Source: a bacterium
GTDB lineage: Bacteria > Myxococcota_A > Polyangia > Nannocystales > Nannocystaceae
DNA length: 64,000 nt
Assembly (NCBI GenBank): GCA_024742475.1
Contig: JANSYI010000015.1
Location: 1-64,000, forward strand
Reading direction: 5' to 3'
Position 1 is the first letter of the stretch. Each line of letters starts with the position of its first letter. Made by a program: the position numbers and the translations under genes. Below are positions 1 through 11,828 of the stretch, piece by piece. Below the pieces are notes generated by a model. That model had not been told where the DNA came from. It made no database searches and saw nothing but the letters and a program-made list of their open reading frames with translations.

Positions 1-1
1 G

Positions 2-790
2 GATGACATTGCCGATGCCGGCTACGCCGCCTGCGTCAGCCACTTGATCGGCGACGACCCGACAACGAGCGTGGTCGAGTTCACCGATATCGATCCAACG
101 ACCCCAGGAGTTCAAAGCTGCGTTCAGTCGGACGCCGAAGATCTCTGCGACACGTACGTGCGCGCTGTGATCCTGGACGAGCTTGGAGAGGTCCTTGGCG
201 GAGGTGATGAAGTCCCGACCTACTCGACGCCTGGGGAGAGAACCCTCGGAGCCGGCGATGTTTGCGACTTCGTGCCGGAGCTCGGAGGTGCTGACACGGA
301 CACCGGCGGAATGACAACGGCTGGCGCAACATCGGGAGCGACGTCCGGAGCAACCTCTGGCGTCGATTCGAGCGGCAGTGGAACCGGTGCGGGCGCCGTG
401 GGTCCGTGGGGCGATCTCGCGTCTTTGGTGAGCTGCAACTCGAGCAACGTCTGCACGGTGGACAGAGAGCTCCTCGGCAACGTCACGGCCAACTTCAGCA
501 CCTTCTACGCCGATGGGGTCTTGATGGAATTCGTGACCTCGCCCGCGAAGGGGGCCCAGATCACCGGTCTCGACAGCGGTGAGGATTCGACCGATCTTGC
601 CGATGCTTTCGGGATCGAGGATGACGACGTGATCACCAAGGTCGATGGCACGAAGCTGGACTCGGTGGAGGCCATGTCGCAGGTGTTGCAGTATCTCGCG
701 ACCGGACCAAGCCCCGTCGAGCTGTCGGTGGTGCGGCTCGTGCGAGGGGCGAAGACGACGGTCACGTTCGAGCTGCGGTTCACGAGCTGA
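2..790 (+). CDS. C-terminal part of a PDZ-domain protein (5' end outside window)
   Basis: The reading frame is open from the first bases of the window, so the N terminus is missing. The visible part has a Cys-containing region (first ~85 residues), a low-complexity Gly/Ala/Thr/Ser linker with repeated ATSG units at about 265-400 bp, then a C-terminal domain of about 110 residues. That domain looks like a PDZ fold: it has a segment FGIEDDDVITKVDGTKL of the usual PDZ form (GL..GDvI..inG..l) and ends on a hydrophobic strand. The arrangement recalls the PDZ domain of type II secretion protein GspC, where a short conserved strand pair precedes the PDZ. Function beyond a periplasmic or surface adaptor role cannot be given. 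It faces away from the next gene, which is on the other strand. Confidence 0.6.
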   Translation, partial: DDIADAGYAACVSHLIGDDPTTSVVEFTDIDPTTPGVQSCVQSDAEDLCDTYVRAVILDELGEVLGGGDEVPTYSTPGERTLGAGDVCDFVPELGGADTDTGGMTTAGATSGATSGATSGVDSSGSGTGAGAVGPWGDLASLVSCNSSNVCTVDRELLGNVTANFSTFYADGVLMEFVTSPAKGAQITGLDSGEDSTDLADAFGIEDDDVITKVDGTKLDSVEAMSQVLQYLATGPSPVELSVVRLVRGAKTTVTFELRFTS

Positions 791-892
791 GATCGGTACG
801 CGAGGCAGCGTCCCGCTGTCCGGCGGCGGCCGACTCTCTCTACTTGGTCAAGGTCTATGGGCTGAAACGTGACCGAGCTCGTCGGCGGGCGA

Positions 893-1100
893 CTAGACTC
901 GTTTGTCGCTGATAACCTCCATTGCGTACCCCAAGAGCGCTTCCTGACCCTCGGCCAGTTCCATGTCGAGCCACTCTCCGAACCCGGTACTGCATCGCCA
1001 GTTCGCGAGATTCGATCGGGGCCAGGCCCCGGTCGTCTTCGTCGAGCTCGACGTCGAGCTCCGCCAGCTCTGCGTCCCGAGCTCGCACGCGCTCCGCCAC
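893..1100 (-). pseudogene. small frameshifted gene, unknown function
   Basis: Two leftward frames each hold half of what reads as one small charged protein. The upstream half (GTG at 1100) is rich in Glu, Asp and Arg and runs to about 985. The downstream half continues in another frame with GFGEWLDMELAEGQ and ends in a TAG at 893. Removing one base near 981-990 (at TACCGGGTTC on the minus strand) would join them. No domain is recognised. The open frame extends upstream of the GTG, so the true start is uncertain. It could be a decayed gene or a sequencing error, or the two frames may be unrelated. Confidence 0.35.
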
Positions 1101-1162
1101 CCAGGACGGGACAAGCCGCGTCCCCCAGGGTTGGGGCAGTTCCGATGCTAGCCTGCGAGCGG

Positions 1163-1606
1163 CTAGGGCCAGTCGACGGCGTCGCCGACCTCGACGTCGA
1201 GGGCGCCCGCGGGCACCTCGAGCACGCCGTCGACCGTAATGTCATCGCCGACCGTCGGGCAGCCGCCGCAGGGTGCCTCGCACGGCTCGAGGCGCTGCAC
1301 GTAGGCCACGGTGCCCTCGTGAAGCCCGATGACGTCGATCGCCTGGGCGAGCTCGCAGCCCCAGACGGCGAGCGGCTCGGGTCGGTCGGGGACGAGCAGA
1401 AGGGCCTCGCGGTTGCACGATCGTCTTCTCCACCCTCGCTCGCGCTCGACCTCGTCATCGGCCAGCTCGGCCGACACCGCCTGGTCGGCGACGACGAGCT
1501 GGATGCGCTCGTCCAGCGTCTGCGCGCCGAGGTTCTCCTCGCAGGGCTCGGCCTGCGCACACCCCAGCAGGGAAGCGCTCAGGCCGACGGCGAGGAGGCG
1601 GCGCAT
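1163..1606 (-). CDS. small Cys-containing lipoprotein
   Basis: A 147-residue predicted lipoprotein. The N terminus has an Arg-Arg pair, a short hydrophobic stretch and a lipobox ending LLGC at about residue 16, so lipidation and export are expected. The mature part has several Cys, including a CEAPCGGCP cluster near residue 120, and a C-terminal segment resembling an uncharacterised DUF192-like or metal-binding fold, though I cannot assign it. The ATG at 1606 lies 5 nt after the stop of the di-haem gene at 1611, so the two are very probably co-transcribed and this protein may work with that redox enzyme. Confidence 0.7.
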   Translation of the reverse strand: MRRLLAVGLSASLLGCAQAEPCEENLGAQTLDERIQLVVADQAVSAELADDEVERERGWRRRSCNREALLLVPDRPEPLAVWGCELAQAIDVIGLHEGTVAYVQRLEPCEAPCGGCPTVGDDITVDGVLEVPAGALDVEVGDAVDWP

Positions 1607-1610
1607 CCGA

Positions 1611-3938
<2,328 letters not shown>

Positions 3939-3940
3939 GG

Positions 3941-4972
3941 CTATGGAGCGTTCTCGATGATGAGACCTCTATAAGGAGGGCTGGAGTTCAGCGTGCCTCC
4001 GACCGAGATGCGGGTCCCGTCGTCCAGCCCGAAGACGGCGTGCAGAACCTCGAACGAGACGGTGGAATCCTCGGGGTCGGCGTCGAACCCCTCGCGAATC
4101 ACTGCGGCGAGACCGTTGTTGCCAACGATGCTGACGCGGCCTTCGGGGTCCATCCAGACGCCGTTGAGGCCGGGCAGCGCGCCGACCTCCTCGACGGTCC
4201 ATGCCGCGCCGTCCCAGCGCGCGATGGTGCCGATGGCGCGGCCGCCGACCGCGACGATGTCGTCGGCGTCGTTGCCCCACAGGCTGATCATGTCGTTGGC
4301 GGTGCCCGACGGCTCTTGAGTCCAGCTGCTCCCGTCGTAGTGCAGCAGCACGCCAGCGGCGCCCACGACGTGAACATCGTCGGGCTCCACGCCGAACACC
4401 TTGAACATGGCCGCGGAGTCGCGGTCGAGTGTGGGCAGCGCAGCAGGCGACCAGGTGCTGCCGTCGTAGTGGAGGACGATGCCCATGGTGTCGCGGTCGA
4501 AGGCGTCGCCGCCCACCGCCCAGACGTCGTCGGAGGCGAAGACGAACACCCCCCACAGCGGCACGTCGACGCCGGTGTCGACCGCCTGCCATGCGGACCC
4601 GTCGTATCGGAGCGCCGCGCCTGCGTTGCCGACGGTCCAGAGCTCGTCGCCCGCTCCGTGGACCCAGTTGAGCAGCGGGGTGTCCGCAGGGACTTCCGCG
4701 GTGGCCCAGCTGCCATCGGTGCGCCGCTGGATCATGCCCTGACCCGCGTCCCCAATGCTGGCGACCTGCCCACCGACGGCCCAGACGTCGCCCTCAGAGG
4801 GGCCCCAGACGCTGAGGAACGCGCCCTGGGACGCGTCGGTCTCGACCGCTCGCGCCCACGGCCCGGAGGGCTCGGGATACATGCTCGGCTCCTCCGGTTC
4901 GTCTCCTGGGCAACCGAAGCACAGCGCCGTGACAAGGACCGCGCCCGCTCCCCTCGACCCTGCGTGTCGCAC
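3941..4972 (-). CDS. beta-propeller-like (BNR/Kelch-type) lipoprotein
   Basis: About 343 residues from a GTG at 4972. The N terminus is hydrophobic and ends CFGC, an atypical but usable lipobox. The rest consists of repeated units with the pattern DDVWAVGG...LHYDGSxW, about six or seven of them, as in myxobacterial surface proteins with WD40-, Kelch- or BNR-like propellers. Such proteins usually bind or display; no active site is visible. It is the first gene of the unit that includes the di-haem protein, separated from it by 2 nt. The start is uncertain because the frame continues upstream, but only this GTG places a hydrophobic signal at the N terminus. Confidence 0.7.
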   Translation of the reverse strand: MRHAGSRGAGAVLVTALCFGCPGDEPEEPSMYPEPSGPWARAVETDASQGAFLSVWGPSEGDVWAVGGQVASIGDAGQGMIQRRTDGSWATAEVPADTPLLNWVHGAGDELWTVGNAGAALRYDGSAWQAVDTGVDVPLWGVFVFASDDVWAVGGDAFDRDTMGIVLHYDGSTWSPAALPTLDRDSAAMFKVFGVEPDDVHVVGAAGVLLHYDGSSWTQEPSGTANDMISLWGNDADDIVAVGGRAIGTIARWDGAAWTVEEVGALPGLNGVWMDPEGRVSIVGNNGLAAVIREGFDADPEDSTVSFEVLHAVFGLDDGTRISVGGTLNSSPPYRGLIIENAP

Positions 4973-5852
4973 GGCATGGACACTAGCAGCCTGGGGCGCG
5001 ACTCGCCACGTGGCCTGGCGTGGCCGCGATTCGGGGATTGACAGGCGGGGGGGTCGCGCCGTGTCGAACCGGGCCGGTGTCGATCTTGGCGATCCCAAGT
5101 TCGGCAATCGACGCGACGGCCTAGACCTCGATCCTCGGCGGCCGATTCACCGGGAGAACACCATTTCGATCGGCGCGTCCGATCTTCGATCTCCCGTCCA
5201 GGTCCCTGCGCGTCAGGTGACTTCGTCGCAGGCGAGCGGCTGGCCTAGCCTCCCTCGCGTCTCGACCGCGGCCGCGTATGGCCGCGCAAGCGAGCGGTGC
5301 TTCGGTTTGTAGCCGAGCGCCGCGACGCAGGGCGGTGCCTTGCCTCCGAGCCGACAGCGCTCGGTGATTCCCATGAGCGATCCTCTATACCCAGCGACCC
5401 TCCGCCGCGTCCCCCAGCAGGGAGGCTCGTCGACGTCCGTAGCCCCGAGGAGGTGGCCGTTGTAGATCGCGTCTCGTCACCCCACGCGCTGCGCCTCGAG
5501 AGCCTGCCCCACGCGGTGGCTCGAGGACCGATCCGCACCTGCGTGGACAGGCCGTGACGAGTCGAGAGATTCGAACGCACGATACCTAGCACCCTCGGTA
5601 CGAGGTCGACGCACAGCCGTGCGCCCTCGAGCACCGCAGGGGAGGCACAGAACGGGCCGCGCGACCGCGCGTGGTCACTAATGCCACTGCGCCGTCGCGG
5701 CAAGTGTCAGTTGCCGCCTCGTCTTGGAACGATTTGATCGGCTCGAGTTCCGAAGTCGACGATCGTGATCCGGGGGGGTGATCAATTCCCGTGGTTGGTC
5801 GAGTCAGTCCGTGAACCCGACGGGGAACAGCCCCGACCAAAGGAGCGGAACG
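4973..5852. other. long intergenic region before flagellin
   Basis: About 880 bp without a convincing gene. Open frames on both strands here (for example 5245-5703 leftward and 5297-5557 rightward) are rich in Arg and Ser and show no domain, as expected of chance frames in high-GC DNA. The region must hold the promoters of the leftward lipoprotein unit and of the rightward flagellin gene. I could not find a clear sigma-54 or sigma-28 type promoter by eye. Confidence 0.5.
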
Positions 5853-6683
5853 ATGACCTTCTCGATGATCAGCAACGCAACCAGCCTCGGCGCCCAAAAG
5901 AACTTCATGGCCACCCAGAAAGCTCTGGGAGATTCCATCGGACGACTCAGCTCAGGCCTTCGCATCAAGACCGCGGCCGACGACGCCGCCGGCATGGGAA
6001 TCTCCTCGGTGATGACCGCGGACATCCGCAGCATCGTCCAGGCCGAGCGCAACGCCAACGACGCCATCTCGATGATTCAGATCGCCGAAGGGGCGATGAG
6101 CGAGCAGTCCAACATCATGGCCCGACTTCGCGAGCTGGCAATCCAGAGCGCGAACGGTGCTCTGTCCAACAACGAGCGCGCATTCATCGAAGTCGAGCAC
6201 CAGCAACTCGTGGCGGAGATCGACCGAATCTCCGCGGTGACCGAGTTCAACAGCTACAGCATGATCGGCGCGGACGCAGGGGCGTACGCGATGCAGGTCG
6301 GCAAGGACGCCGTCGCCGGCATCGACACGATCGACATCACGTTCACGGCGACCCACGCCACCGGTTTGGGCGTCGACACGATGGACTTCACGAGCGCCGC
6401 GGGTGCTCAGGCTGCCCTCGCCACGGTCGACACGGCCATCGCGACGCTCTCGACCAGCCGGGCGAACCTCGGCGCGATGCAGAACCGCCTCGAGGTGACC
6501 GTATCCAACCTTCGGGTGGAGGAGGAGAACCTCACTGCGGCGAACTCGCGCATCAAGGACGTGGACGTGGCCCGCGAAACGGCTCGCCTCACGCGCAACC
6601 AGATCATGTCCCAAGCGGGCACCGCAATGCTGGCTCAGGCCAACCAACTTCCACAGGCCGCTCTGCAGCTCCTCGGGCAGTAG
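5853..6683 (+). CDS. fliC: flagellin, short form
   Basis: A 276-residue flagellin preceded by AGGAG 8 nt upstream of the ATG. The N-terminal D0/D1 part has the family pattern (ISNATSLGAQ, LSSGLRIKTAADDAAGMGIS) and the C-terminal D1/D0 part has GAMQNRLE, NSRIKDVDVARETA and a hydrophobic end. The middle variable domain is almost absent (about residues 140-185), so the filament would be smooth and thin. No other flagellar gene lies nearby and no secretion signal is needed. Flagellin is unexpected for a gliding myxobacterium. The gene stands alone between a long intergenic region and a hairpin terminator. Confidence 0.95.
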   Translation: MTFSMISNATSLGAQKNFMATQKALGDSIGRLSSGLRIKTAADDAAGMGISSVMTADIRSIVQAERNANDAISMIQIAEGAMSEQSNIMARLRELAIQSANGALSNNERAFIEVEHQQLVAEIDRISAVTEFNSYSMIGADAGAYAMQVGKDAVAGIDTIDITFTATHATGLGVDTMDFTSAAGAQAALATVDTAIATLSTSRANLGAMQNRLEVTVSNLRVEEENLTAANSRIKDVDVARETARLTRNQIMSQAGTAMLAQANQLPQAALQLLGQ

Positions 6684-6851
6684 CTCCGATGAGCGCGGTT
6701 GATGCCACGCATCGCTGACTGAACCGCGTATCTCATCGGTCCCGCTCCCCGGCCGCTTGCGCCGGAGCGCCCATCCGCTCCACCAGGACGCCTCGCCGCA
6801 AGTCGGCCAGGGTCAGCAGAGCGGGACGATGAACGCACGACAACTCTCTAT

Positions 6852-6886
6852 CCGGCCGTCACACGTGGGTGTGGCGGCCGTCTTTT
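6852..6886 (+). terminator. rho-independent terminator
   Basis: GC-rich hairpin with arms CCGGCCGTCACAC and GTGTGGCGGCCG (one bulge or mismatch) followed by TCTTTTCG. It lies about 170 bp after the flagellin stop and 45 bp before the HtrA-like gene, on the plus strand. Confidence 0.6.
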
Positions 6887-6929
6887 CGTATCCTGACGGC
6901 ACTGGGGCCCCGTGCTACGTTGCGCGGCC

Positions 6930-8336
6930 ATGCTGAAGACGTCCGTCGTCCGCATCTTCGCCACGACCCAGGAGTCCGACTACGAGAGCCCCTGGCAGGC
7001 CACGCGCCCGTCGAGCGGCACCGGGTCTGGTGTGGTCGTGGCGCCGGGCAAGATTCTCACCGGAGCGCACGTCGTCGCCGACGCGACGTTCATCCAGGTG
7101 CAGACCAGCACCCACCCCGACAAGTTCATCGCGCGCCTGGCGGCGATCTGCCACGACTCCGACCTGGCGCTGCTGCATGTCGAGGACGCCGTCTTCCTCG
7201 AGGAGACGACGGTCGCCGAGCTCGGCGACATCCTCCCCGACCTGCAAGACAAGGTGTCGGTGGTCGGCTTCCCCGTCGGCGGAGAAGAGGTCTCGGTGAC
7301 CGAAGGCGTGGTCAGCCGGATCGAGCTGCAGCGATACGCTCACTCCGATCGATGGCTGCTCGCCGTTACCGTCGACGCCGCGATCAACAACGGAAACAGC
7401 GGCGGTCCGGTCTTTCTCGACGACCAAGTCGTAGGCATCGCGTTTCAAAGCTTGGACGACGCGGAGAACATCGGTGAGATGGTGCCCACCCCGCTCATCG
7501 AGCGGTTCCTCGAGGGCGCCAAGACTCGCAAGGAGGTCATCGTGCCCGGTTTTGGCGGCACGATTCAAACGCTGGAGAACCCCGCGCTGCGTGCGGCGTT
7601 GAAGATGAAGCCTGGCCACACCGGGGTTCGCATTCGCACGGTTGCGGCCGGCAACTCCGGCGATGGCGTGCTGCAGGTCGACGACGTGCTGATGTCGTTC
7701 GACGGCTACGACATCGCCAACAACGGCACGATCCGCTACGACGACAACCACCGCACGGGCTTCTTGGTGCTGCTCGGCGACCACTTCGTCGGTGACGAGG
7801 TCGAGGCGACGGTCTTGCGCGGCGGCGTCGAGAAGGCGGTCACGCTCGAGCTGCAGCCGCTCGCGCCCCTCGTCCATCGGGCGCGCTACGATCACACGCC
7901 CAGCTACTTCGTGTTTGCCGGGCTGGTGTTCCAGCCGCTGAGCGTCAACTTCCTGCGCACGTGGACCGACTGGTGGGACACCGCCCCCAAGGAGTACCTG
8001 TACTACTACTACATGGGCGAACCCACGGCGCAACGGCGCGAGATGATCGCGCTGACGCAGGTGCTCTCCGATGGCGTCAACGTCGGCTACGAAGATCTCT
8101 ATGGAGAGTCCGTCGCGTCGGTCAACGGCATGGTGCCTCGCGACCTCCAGCACTTCGCCGAGCTGGTGGACGCGTGCCACGATACGGTGGCGCTTCGTCT
8201 GAGCAGCGGCGCGCTCGTCGTCTTCGATGCCGCATTGGCGCGCGCGAAGCAGGGCGAGATCCTCGCGCGCTACCGCGTCCCGGCCGACCGCTCAGCCGAC
8301 CTCGCGCCGGGGTCTCTCGGCGTAGTCGCCGAGTAG
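6930..8336 (+). CDS. HtrA/Deg-like trypsin-fold protease with PDZ domains, no signal peptide
   Basis: From the ATG at 6930 it encodes 468 residues. The catalytic triad is visible: His47 in TGAHVVAD, Asp78 in HDSDLALL and Ser157 in NNGNSGGPV. A PDZ domain follows (about 215-320, with DGVLQVDDVLMSFDG). A further segment of about 140 residues resembles the extended C-terminal region of plant-type Deg proteases such as Deg9. No signal peptide or membrane helix is present, so the enzyme is probably cytoplasmic. An in-frame GTG 18 nt upstream is an alternative start. It converges with the kinase gene, their stops only 3 nt apart. Confidence 0.9.
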   Translation: MLKTSVVRIFATTQESDYESPWQATRPSSGTGSGVVVAPGKILTGAHVVADATFIQVQTSTHPDKFIARLAAICHDSDLALLHVEDAVFLEETTVAELGDILPDLQDKVSVVGFPVGGEEVSVTEGVVSRIELQRYAHSDRWLLAVTVDAAINNGNSGGPVFLDDQVVGIAFQSLDDAENIGEMVPTPLIERFLEGAKTRKEVIVPGFGGTIQTLENPALRAALKMKPGHTGVRIRTVAAGNSGDGVLQVDDVLMSFDGYDIANNGTIRYDDNHRTGFLVLLGDHFVGDEVEATVLRGGVEKAVTLELQPLAPLVHRARYDHTPSYFVFAGLVFQPLSVNFLRTWTDWWDTAPKEYLYYYYMGEPTAQRREMIALTQVLSDGVNVGYEDLYGESVASVNGMVPRDLQHFAELVDACHDTVALRLSSGALVVFDAALARAKQGEILARYRVPADRSADLAPGSLGVVAE

Positions 8337-8339
8337 CGC

Positions 8340-11000
8340 TCAGCCGCCCTCGGCCTCGAGCGCTTCCACCTCGGCGATGCGCTCGCGGAGGTCCTCGTCG
8401 TCGGCGGACAGCGCTTTGGCCAGGCTCTGCGCCTGGTCGACGTAGGTACGCGCGGCGGAGGCGTCGCGGCGGGCGATCTCGAGGTCGGTCAGGGCGCTGT
8501 AGACCGACAGGACGTCCCGATGGTGCTCGCCTCGGCTCTTCTTGGCGATCTCCAGCGCTTCGAGCAGTTGGCGCTGCGCTCGGTCGTAGTTGCGGTCGAG
8601 CACGTCGGCGCGGCCGAGGATGCGCAGCGAGGCCGCCACGCCTGGGTGCCCGGTCATCCCAGCGGTGCGTCGTGCTGCCAGGGCTTGGCGAGCGTGCGCC
8701 CGGCCCGACTCCACGTCGCCGGCGTCCACGAGGATCTGGGCGAGGTTGTTCCGGAAGTCGGCGGTCATCGGGTGATCGTCGCCATACGAGGCGCTCGCCC
8801 TGCGAACCGCGTCTTCGAAGGCGCCGACACACTCGGCGGGCTCGTCGGCGGCGCTGTAGCAGATGGCGGCGAGGCTGTTGGCGATGCGCGCGAGGTCGGG
8901 GTGGTCCTCTCCCTCGGACGCAGCGTAGAGATCACGCGCGAGCTCCCACTGCGCGCGAGCCTTGTCGTACTCGTGCGCGTAGTACAGCGCGATTCCCAAG
9001 GACTCGTGTGCCTGGGCTGCGCTGATGCTGTCCTTTCCGTACAGGGCCTCGTAGAGCTCGACGTTGCGGTCGCAGTGGGGGATGGCCTCCTGTGTCTCGC
9101 CCTTGTCGGCGAGGAACTTGCACATGACGGAGTGGAAGTTCGCCGCGTGGGTGCCGTTGGGGTCGAGGCGGTTGATGGCCGCCTCGGCTTGTCGGGACCA
9201 CCGCATGCCCTCGTCGTAGTCGGACAGGAGGATCCCGGTGGTCTGTGCGAGCTGGGTGAGCGCAGACGCGAGAACCTGATCGTGGTCCGACGCGAGGGCA
9301 GCGTAGACGGTCTCCTCGAGGTGTTCGACCGCCTCCTTCGGGTCCCCGTTGGTGACCGCGAACCTGGACGCGAGGAACTGCGCCTCGGCGATGAGCGGCC
9401 CGTACTCGGTGGCCTTCGAAGCATCCAGAACTTCGGCGACGGCCTCGGGGAGCGCTGGGTCGCGGACCACGACGTGGGCCTGCGCAGTGAGGCCAGAGAT
9501 CCGCTCGCGCAGGGCCTGCACCTCGGTCGCGAGCTCGGGGTCGTCGGGGGGGCGCGCGAAGGTGTCGAGCGTGTCGACGTCTCCGCAGGCGCTGATGGAA
9601 GGCAGTTGGTCGACGGCACGAGGTGCGCTCTCGATGACGGTTGCGTCGGCGTTCTCGAGGGCCGACGCGGTGCTATCGAGCGCTTCGAGATGGCGGGAGA
9701 GGCAGCTCATCCGCAGGTCGAGCGCATGGGCGGACTGCTCCCGCCGCACGTGCGTCGCTTCGCACGCATCACGGTAGGCGGCGGACCACTCGTCGCCGTA
9801 GGCGTCGAGCTGCCCAACGACCGCGTTGATGGTGCCGGTCGCGTACGCAGCGTCGGCCTCGGCGAAGTTCTCGCGAAGCTGGCTCTCGCGAGCGGGACTC
9901 CACACCTCGGCGAGGCGGCTGTCTCCTGCGCCGCAGGGGTCTTCCGTGGGGGCTCCGAAGGCGGCATACAGGCCGCCGAACGCCGCGACGGCGCCAACGC
10001 TCCACCAAAGCGTCCGCTTGGAACGCGGCCGTTCGAGCGCGATGGCCTCGAGCAGGGCCCCCATGGAGGGGAAGCGTTCGTCGGGCTGCTGGCTCAGGCC
10101 CCGATCGAGCGCTCGTCGAATGCGCGCGGGGACGGGGCTGTTCGCCGGCGGTGGGGTCACCTCGCCAGCACACACCGCCATGCCCAGGGCTGCGGTCGAG
10201 TCGCCCTGGAACGGGCGCGAACCGTACAGGCCCTCCCAAAGCGCGACACAGAAGGAGAACTGGTCGGTGCGTTCGTCGAGGGCCTTGCTCAGGTACTGCT
10301 CGGGAGCCATGTAGGCGGGGGTCCCGGTGAGCCCTCCGGTTCGCGTGATGCGGTCGAAGTCGTGGCTGCGCATCCGAAGCTCGAGCGAGACGTCCTCGAG
10401 GTCTTCGCTCTGCGGCTCGGTCGAGGAGACTCCTGCGCTACGAGCCAAGCCAAAGTCCAACACGCGCGGACGACCATCATGTCCGATGAGGACATTGTCG
10501 GGCTTGAAGTCGCGGTGCACCATGCCCTCCGCGTGGGCGGCGGCGAGCCCTCTACCCGCCGCGGTGAAGCACTCGATGACGTCCTGCCACGGCGGGCTCG
10601 TCTTCATCCACTCCGAGAGCGTCTGACCGCGTACGAACTCCATCGCGACGAACACCCGCTCCTCGAACACGCCCACGTCGTGCACGGTGACGACGTTGGG
10701 GTGCGCAAGCTTTGCCATGGCCTTGGCTTCCCGGATGAGACGCGCGTGGCCGCGGCTGCCCGCCTCGCCCTCGAGGCGCTCGGGCTGGAGCACCTTGAGC
10801 GCGACCTTGCGATCGAGGTCGGGGTCGAACGCCGCATAGACGACGCCCATCCCACCCGCGCCGATGCGCTCGAGCACGTGGTATCGGCCGAGCAGCGCGC
10901 CCGGTTCGAGCGCCTGCTCGCGGAGCGACTCGGGCAGACCGGTCGGGGCGGTCTGGTCGGCGGCCGTAGGTCCCGAGCGAGGGGCGTTGGAGAGGCTCAT
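8340..11000 (-). CDS. membrane Ser/Thr protein kinase with TPR sensor domain
   Basis: An 886-residue Pkn2/PknB-type kinase. The start at 11000 is supported by GGGGGAG 7 nt upstream. The kinase domain spans about 37-325: glycine loop GAGGMG at 47-52, Lys69, HRDFKPDN at 162-169, DFG at 182-184 and APE at 232-234. HRDFKPDN has Phe where Leu is usual. A single membrane helix (about 331-350) precedes a long extracytoplasmic part with a Cys-containing region and, from about 590, a series of TPR repeats. This layout is common in myxobacteria, where the TPR part is thought to sense or bind partners. It diverges from the pseudouridine synthase gene. Confidence 0.95.
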   Translation of the reverse strand: MSLSNAPRSGPTAADQTAPTGLPESLREQALEPGALLGRYHVLERIGAGGMGVVYAAFDPDLDRKVALKVLQPERLEGEAGSRGHARLIREAKAMAKLAHPNVVTVHDVGVFEERVFVAMEFVRGQTLSEWMKTSPPWQDVIECFTAAGRGLAAAHAEGMVHRDFKPDNVLIGHDGRPRVLDFGLARSAGVSSTEPQSEDLEDVSLELRMRSHDFDRITRTGGLTGTPAYMAPEQYLSKALDERTDQFSFCVALWEGLYGSRPFQGDSTAALGMAVCAGEVTPPPANSPVPARIRRALDRGLSQQPDERFPSMGALLEAIALERPRSKRTLWWSVGAVAAFGGLYAAFGAPTEDPCGAGDSRLAEVWSPARESQLRENFAEADAAYATGTINAVVGQLDAYGDEWSAAYRDACEATHVRREQSAHALDLRMSCLSRHLEALDSTASALENADATVIESAPRAVDQLPSISACGDVDTLDTFARPPDDPELATEVQALRERISGLTAQAHVVVRDPALPEAVAEVLDASKATEYGPLIAEAQFLASRFAVTNGDPKEAVEHLEETVYAALASDHDQVLASALTQLAQTTGILLSDYDEGMRWSRQAEAAINRLDPNGTHAANFHSVMCKFLADKGETQEAIPHCDRNVELYEALYGKDSISAAQAHESLGIALYYAHEYDKARAQWELARDLYAASEGEDHPDLARIANSLAAICYSAADEPAECVGAFEDAVRRASASYGDDHPMTADFRNNLAQILVDAGDVESGRAHARQALAARRTAGMTGHPGVAASLRILGRADVLDRNYDRAQRQLLEALEIAKKSRGEHHRDVLSVYSALTDLEIARRDASAARTYVDQAQSLAKALSADDEDLRERIAEVEALEAEGG

Positions 11001-11119
11001 CGCTTGCTCCCCCACACGTTCCAGCCCCCGCGCACCTGACGTCCCAACGGAGCAGCAAGGCTACCAGCTCAACCCCGACCACGTCATGGATCTCGCGACG
11101 AGGCTGCTACGGTGCGGGT

Positions 11120-11803
11120 GTGCCCTCCGCACCTTCGCTGCTTTACCTCGACGCACACGTCTTGGTGATGAACAAACCGTCCGGTGTGGCGGTGCATCCG
11201 GGGTGGGTCCCACGAACGGAACCCACGGCGATGGTCTGGGCTCGTGGGCAGGCCGGCTGCCACGTCTACCCAGTGCATCGTCTCGATCGTGCGACGAGTG
11301 GTGTGCTGGTCTTCGCGCTCAGTTCAGCCGTGGCGCGGGAGGCGGGCAAGGCATTCATGAGCGGCACCGTTCGCAAGCGGTACATCGCGCTGGTGCGGGG
11401 GACCGCGCCCGAGGAGGTCGAGATCGACCACCCGGTGCCGAAGACCGAAGGGGGGGAACGCGTCGCTGCGGTCACGTGGTGCCGCAACTTGCGGCGCAGC
11501 GCAAAGGACCGATGCAGCCTGGTCGAGGCGCGGCCCAAGACCGGCCGGCTGCATCAGATTCGTCGTCACCTCAAGCACCTGTCGCATCCGCTCGTTGGCG
11601 ATGTGCGCTACGGCAAGGGCGACATCAACCGGCACTACCGCAGCACCTGGGACCTGCATCGCTTGGCGCTGCACGCCCTCGAGCTCGAGCTGCCGCACCC
11701 CATGGAAGACGGCGTGCTGCAGCTTCGCGCCCCGGTCCCGAGCGACCTCGCCGAGCCGCTGCGTCGACTCGAGCTGTTCGACGCCGTGCCCGAGCCGCGC
11801 TGA
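11120..11803 (+). CDS. RluA-family pseudouridine synthase
   Basis: A 227-residue RNA pseudouridine synthase from a GTG. The catalytic motif HRLDRATSG places the nucleophile at Asp56. RPKTGRLHQIRRHLKH and HPLVGDVRYGKGD are the other conserved blocks. The protein lacks an S4 domain and its length and the LLYLDAHVLVMNKPSG start match the short TruC/RluA-like branch acting on tRNA or rRNA uridines; the exact site cannot be told. It is preceded by a short divergent region shared with the kinase gene. Confidence 0.93.
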   Translation: MPSAPSLLYLDAHVLVMNKPSGVAVHPGWVPRTEPTAMVWARGQAGCHVYPVHRLDRATSGVLVFALSSAVAREAGKAFMSGTVRKRYIALVRGTAPEEVEIDHPVPKTEGGERVAAVTWCRNLRRSAKDRCSLVEARPKTGRLHQIRRHLKHLSHPLVGDVRYGKGDINRHYRSTWDLHRLALHALELELPHPMEDGVLQLRAPVPSDLAEPLRRLELFDAVPEPR

Positions 11804-11828
11804 CTAGCGGGACTTCTTCCACATCCTG

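Noticed and set aside
5245-5703. 152-codon leftward frame before flagellin
   Set aside because: Arg/Ser-rich, no domain, no ribosome site; likely chance.
8520-11039. Long rightward open frame of about 840 codons
   Set aside because: It is exactly antisense to the kinase-TPR gene, whose motifs are complete. Long antisense frames are common in DNA with very GC-rich third positions.
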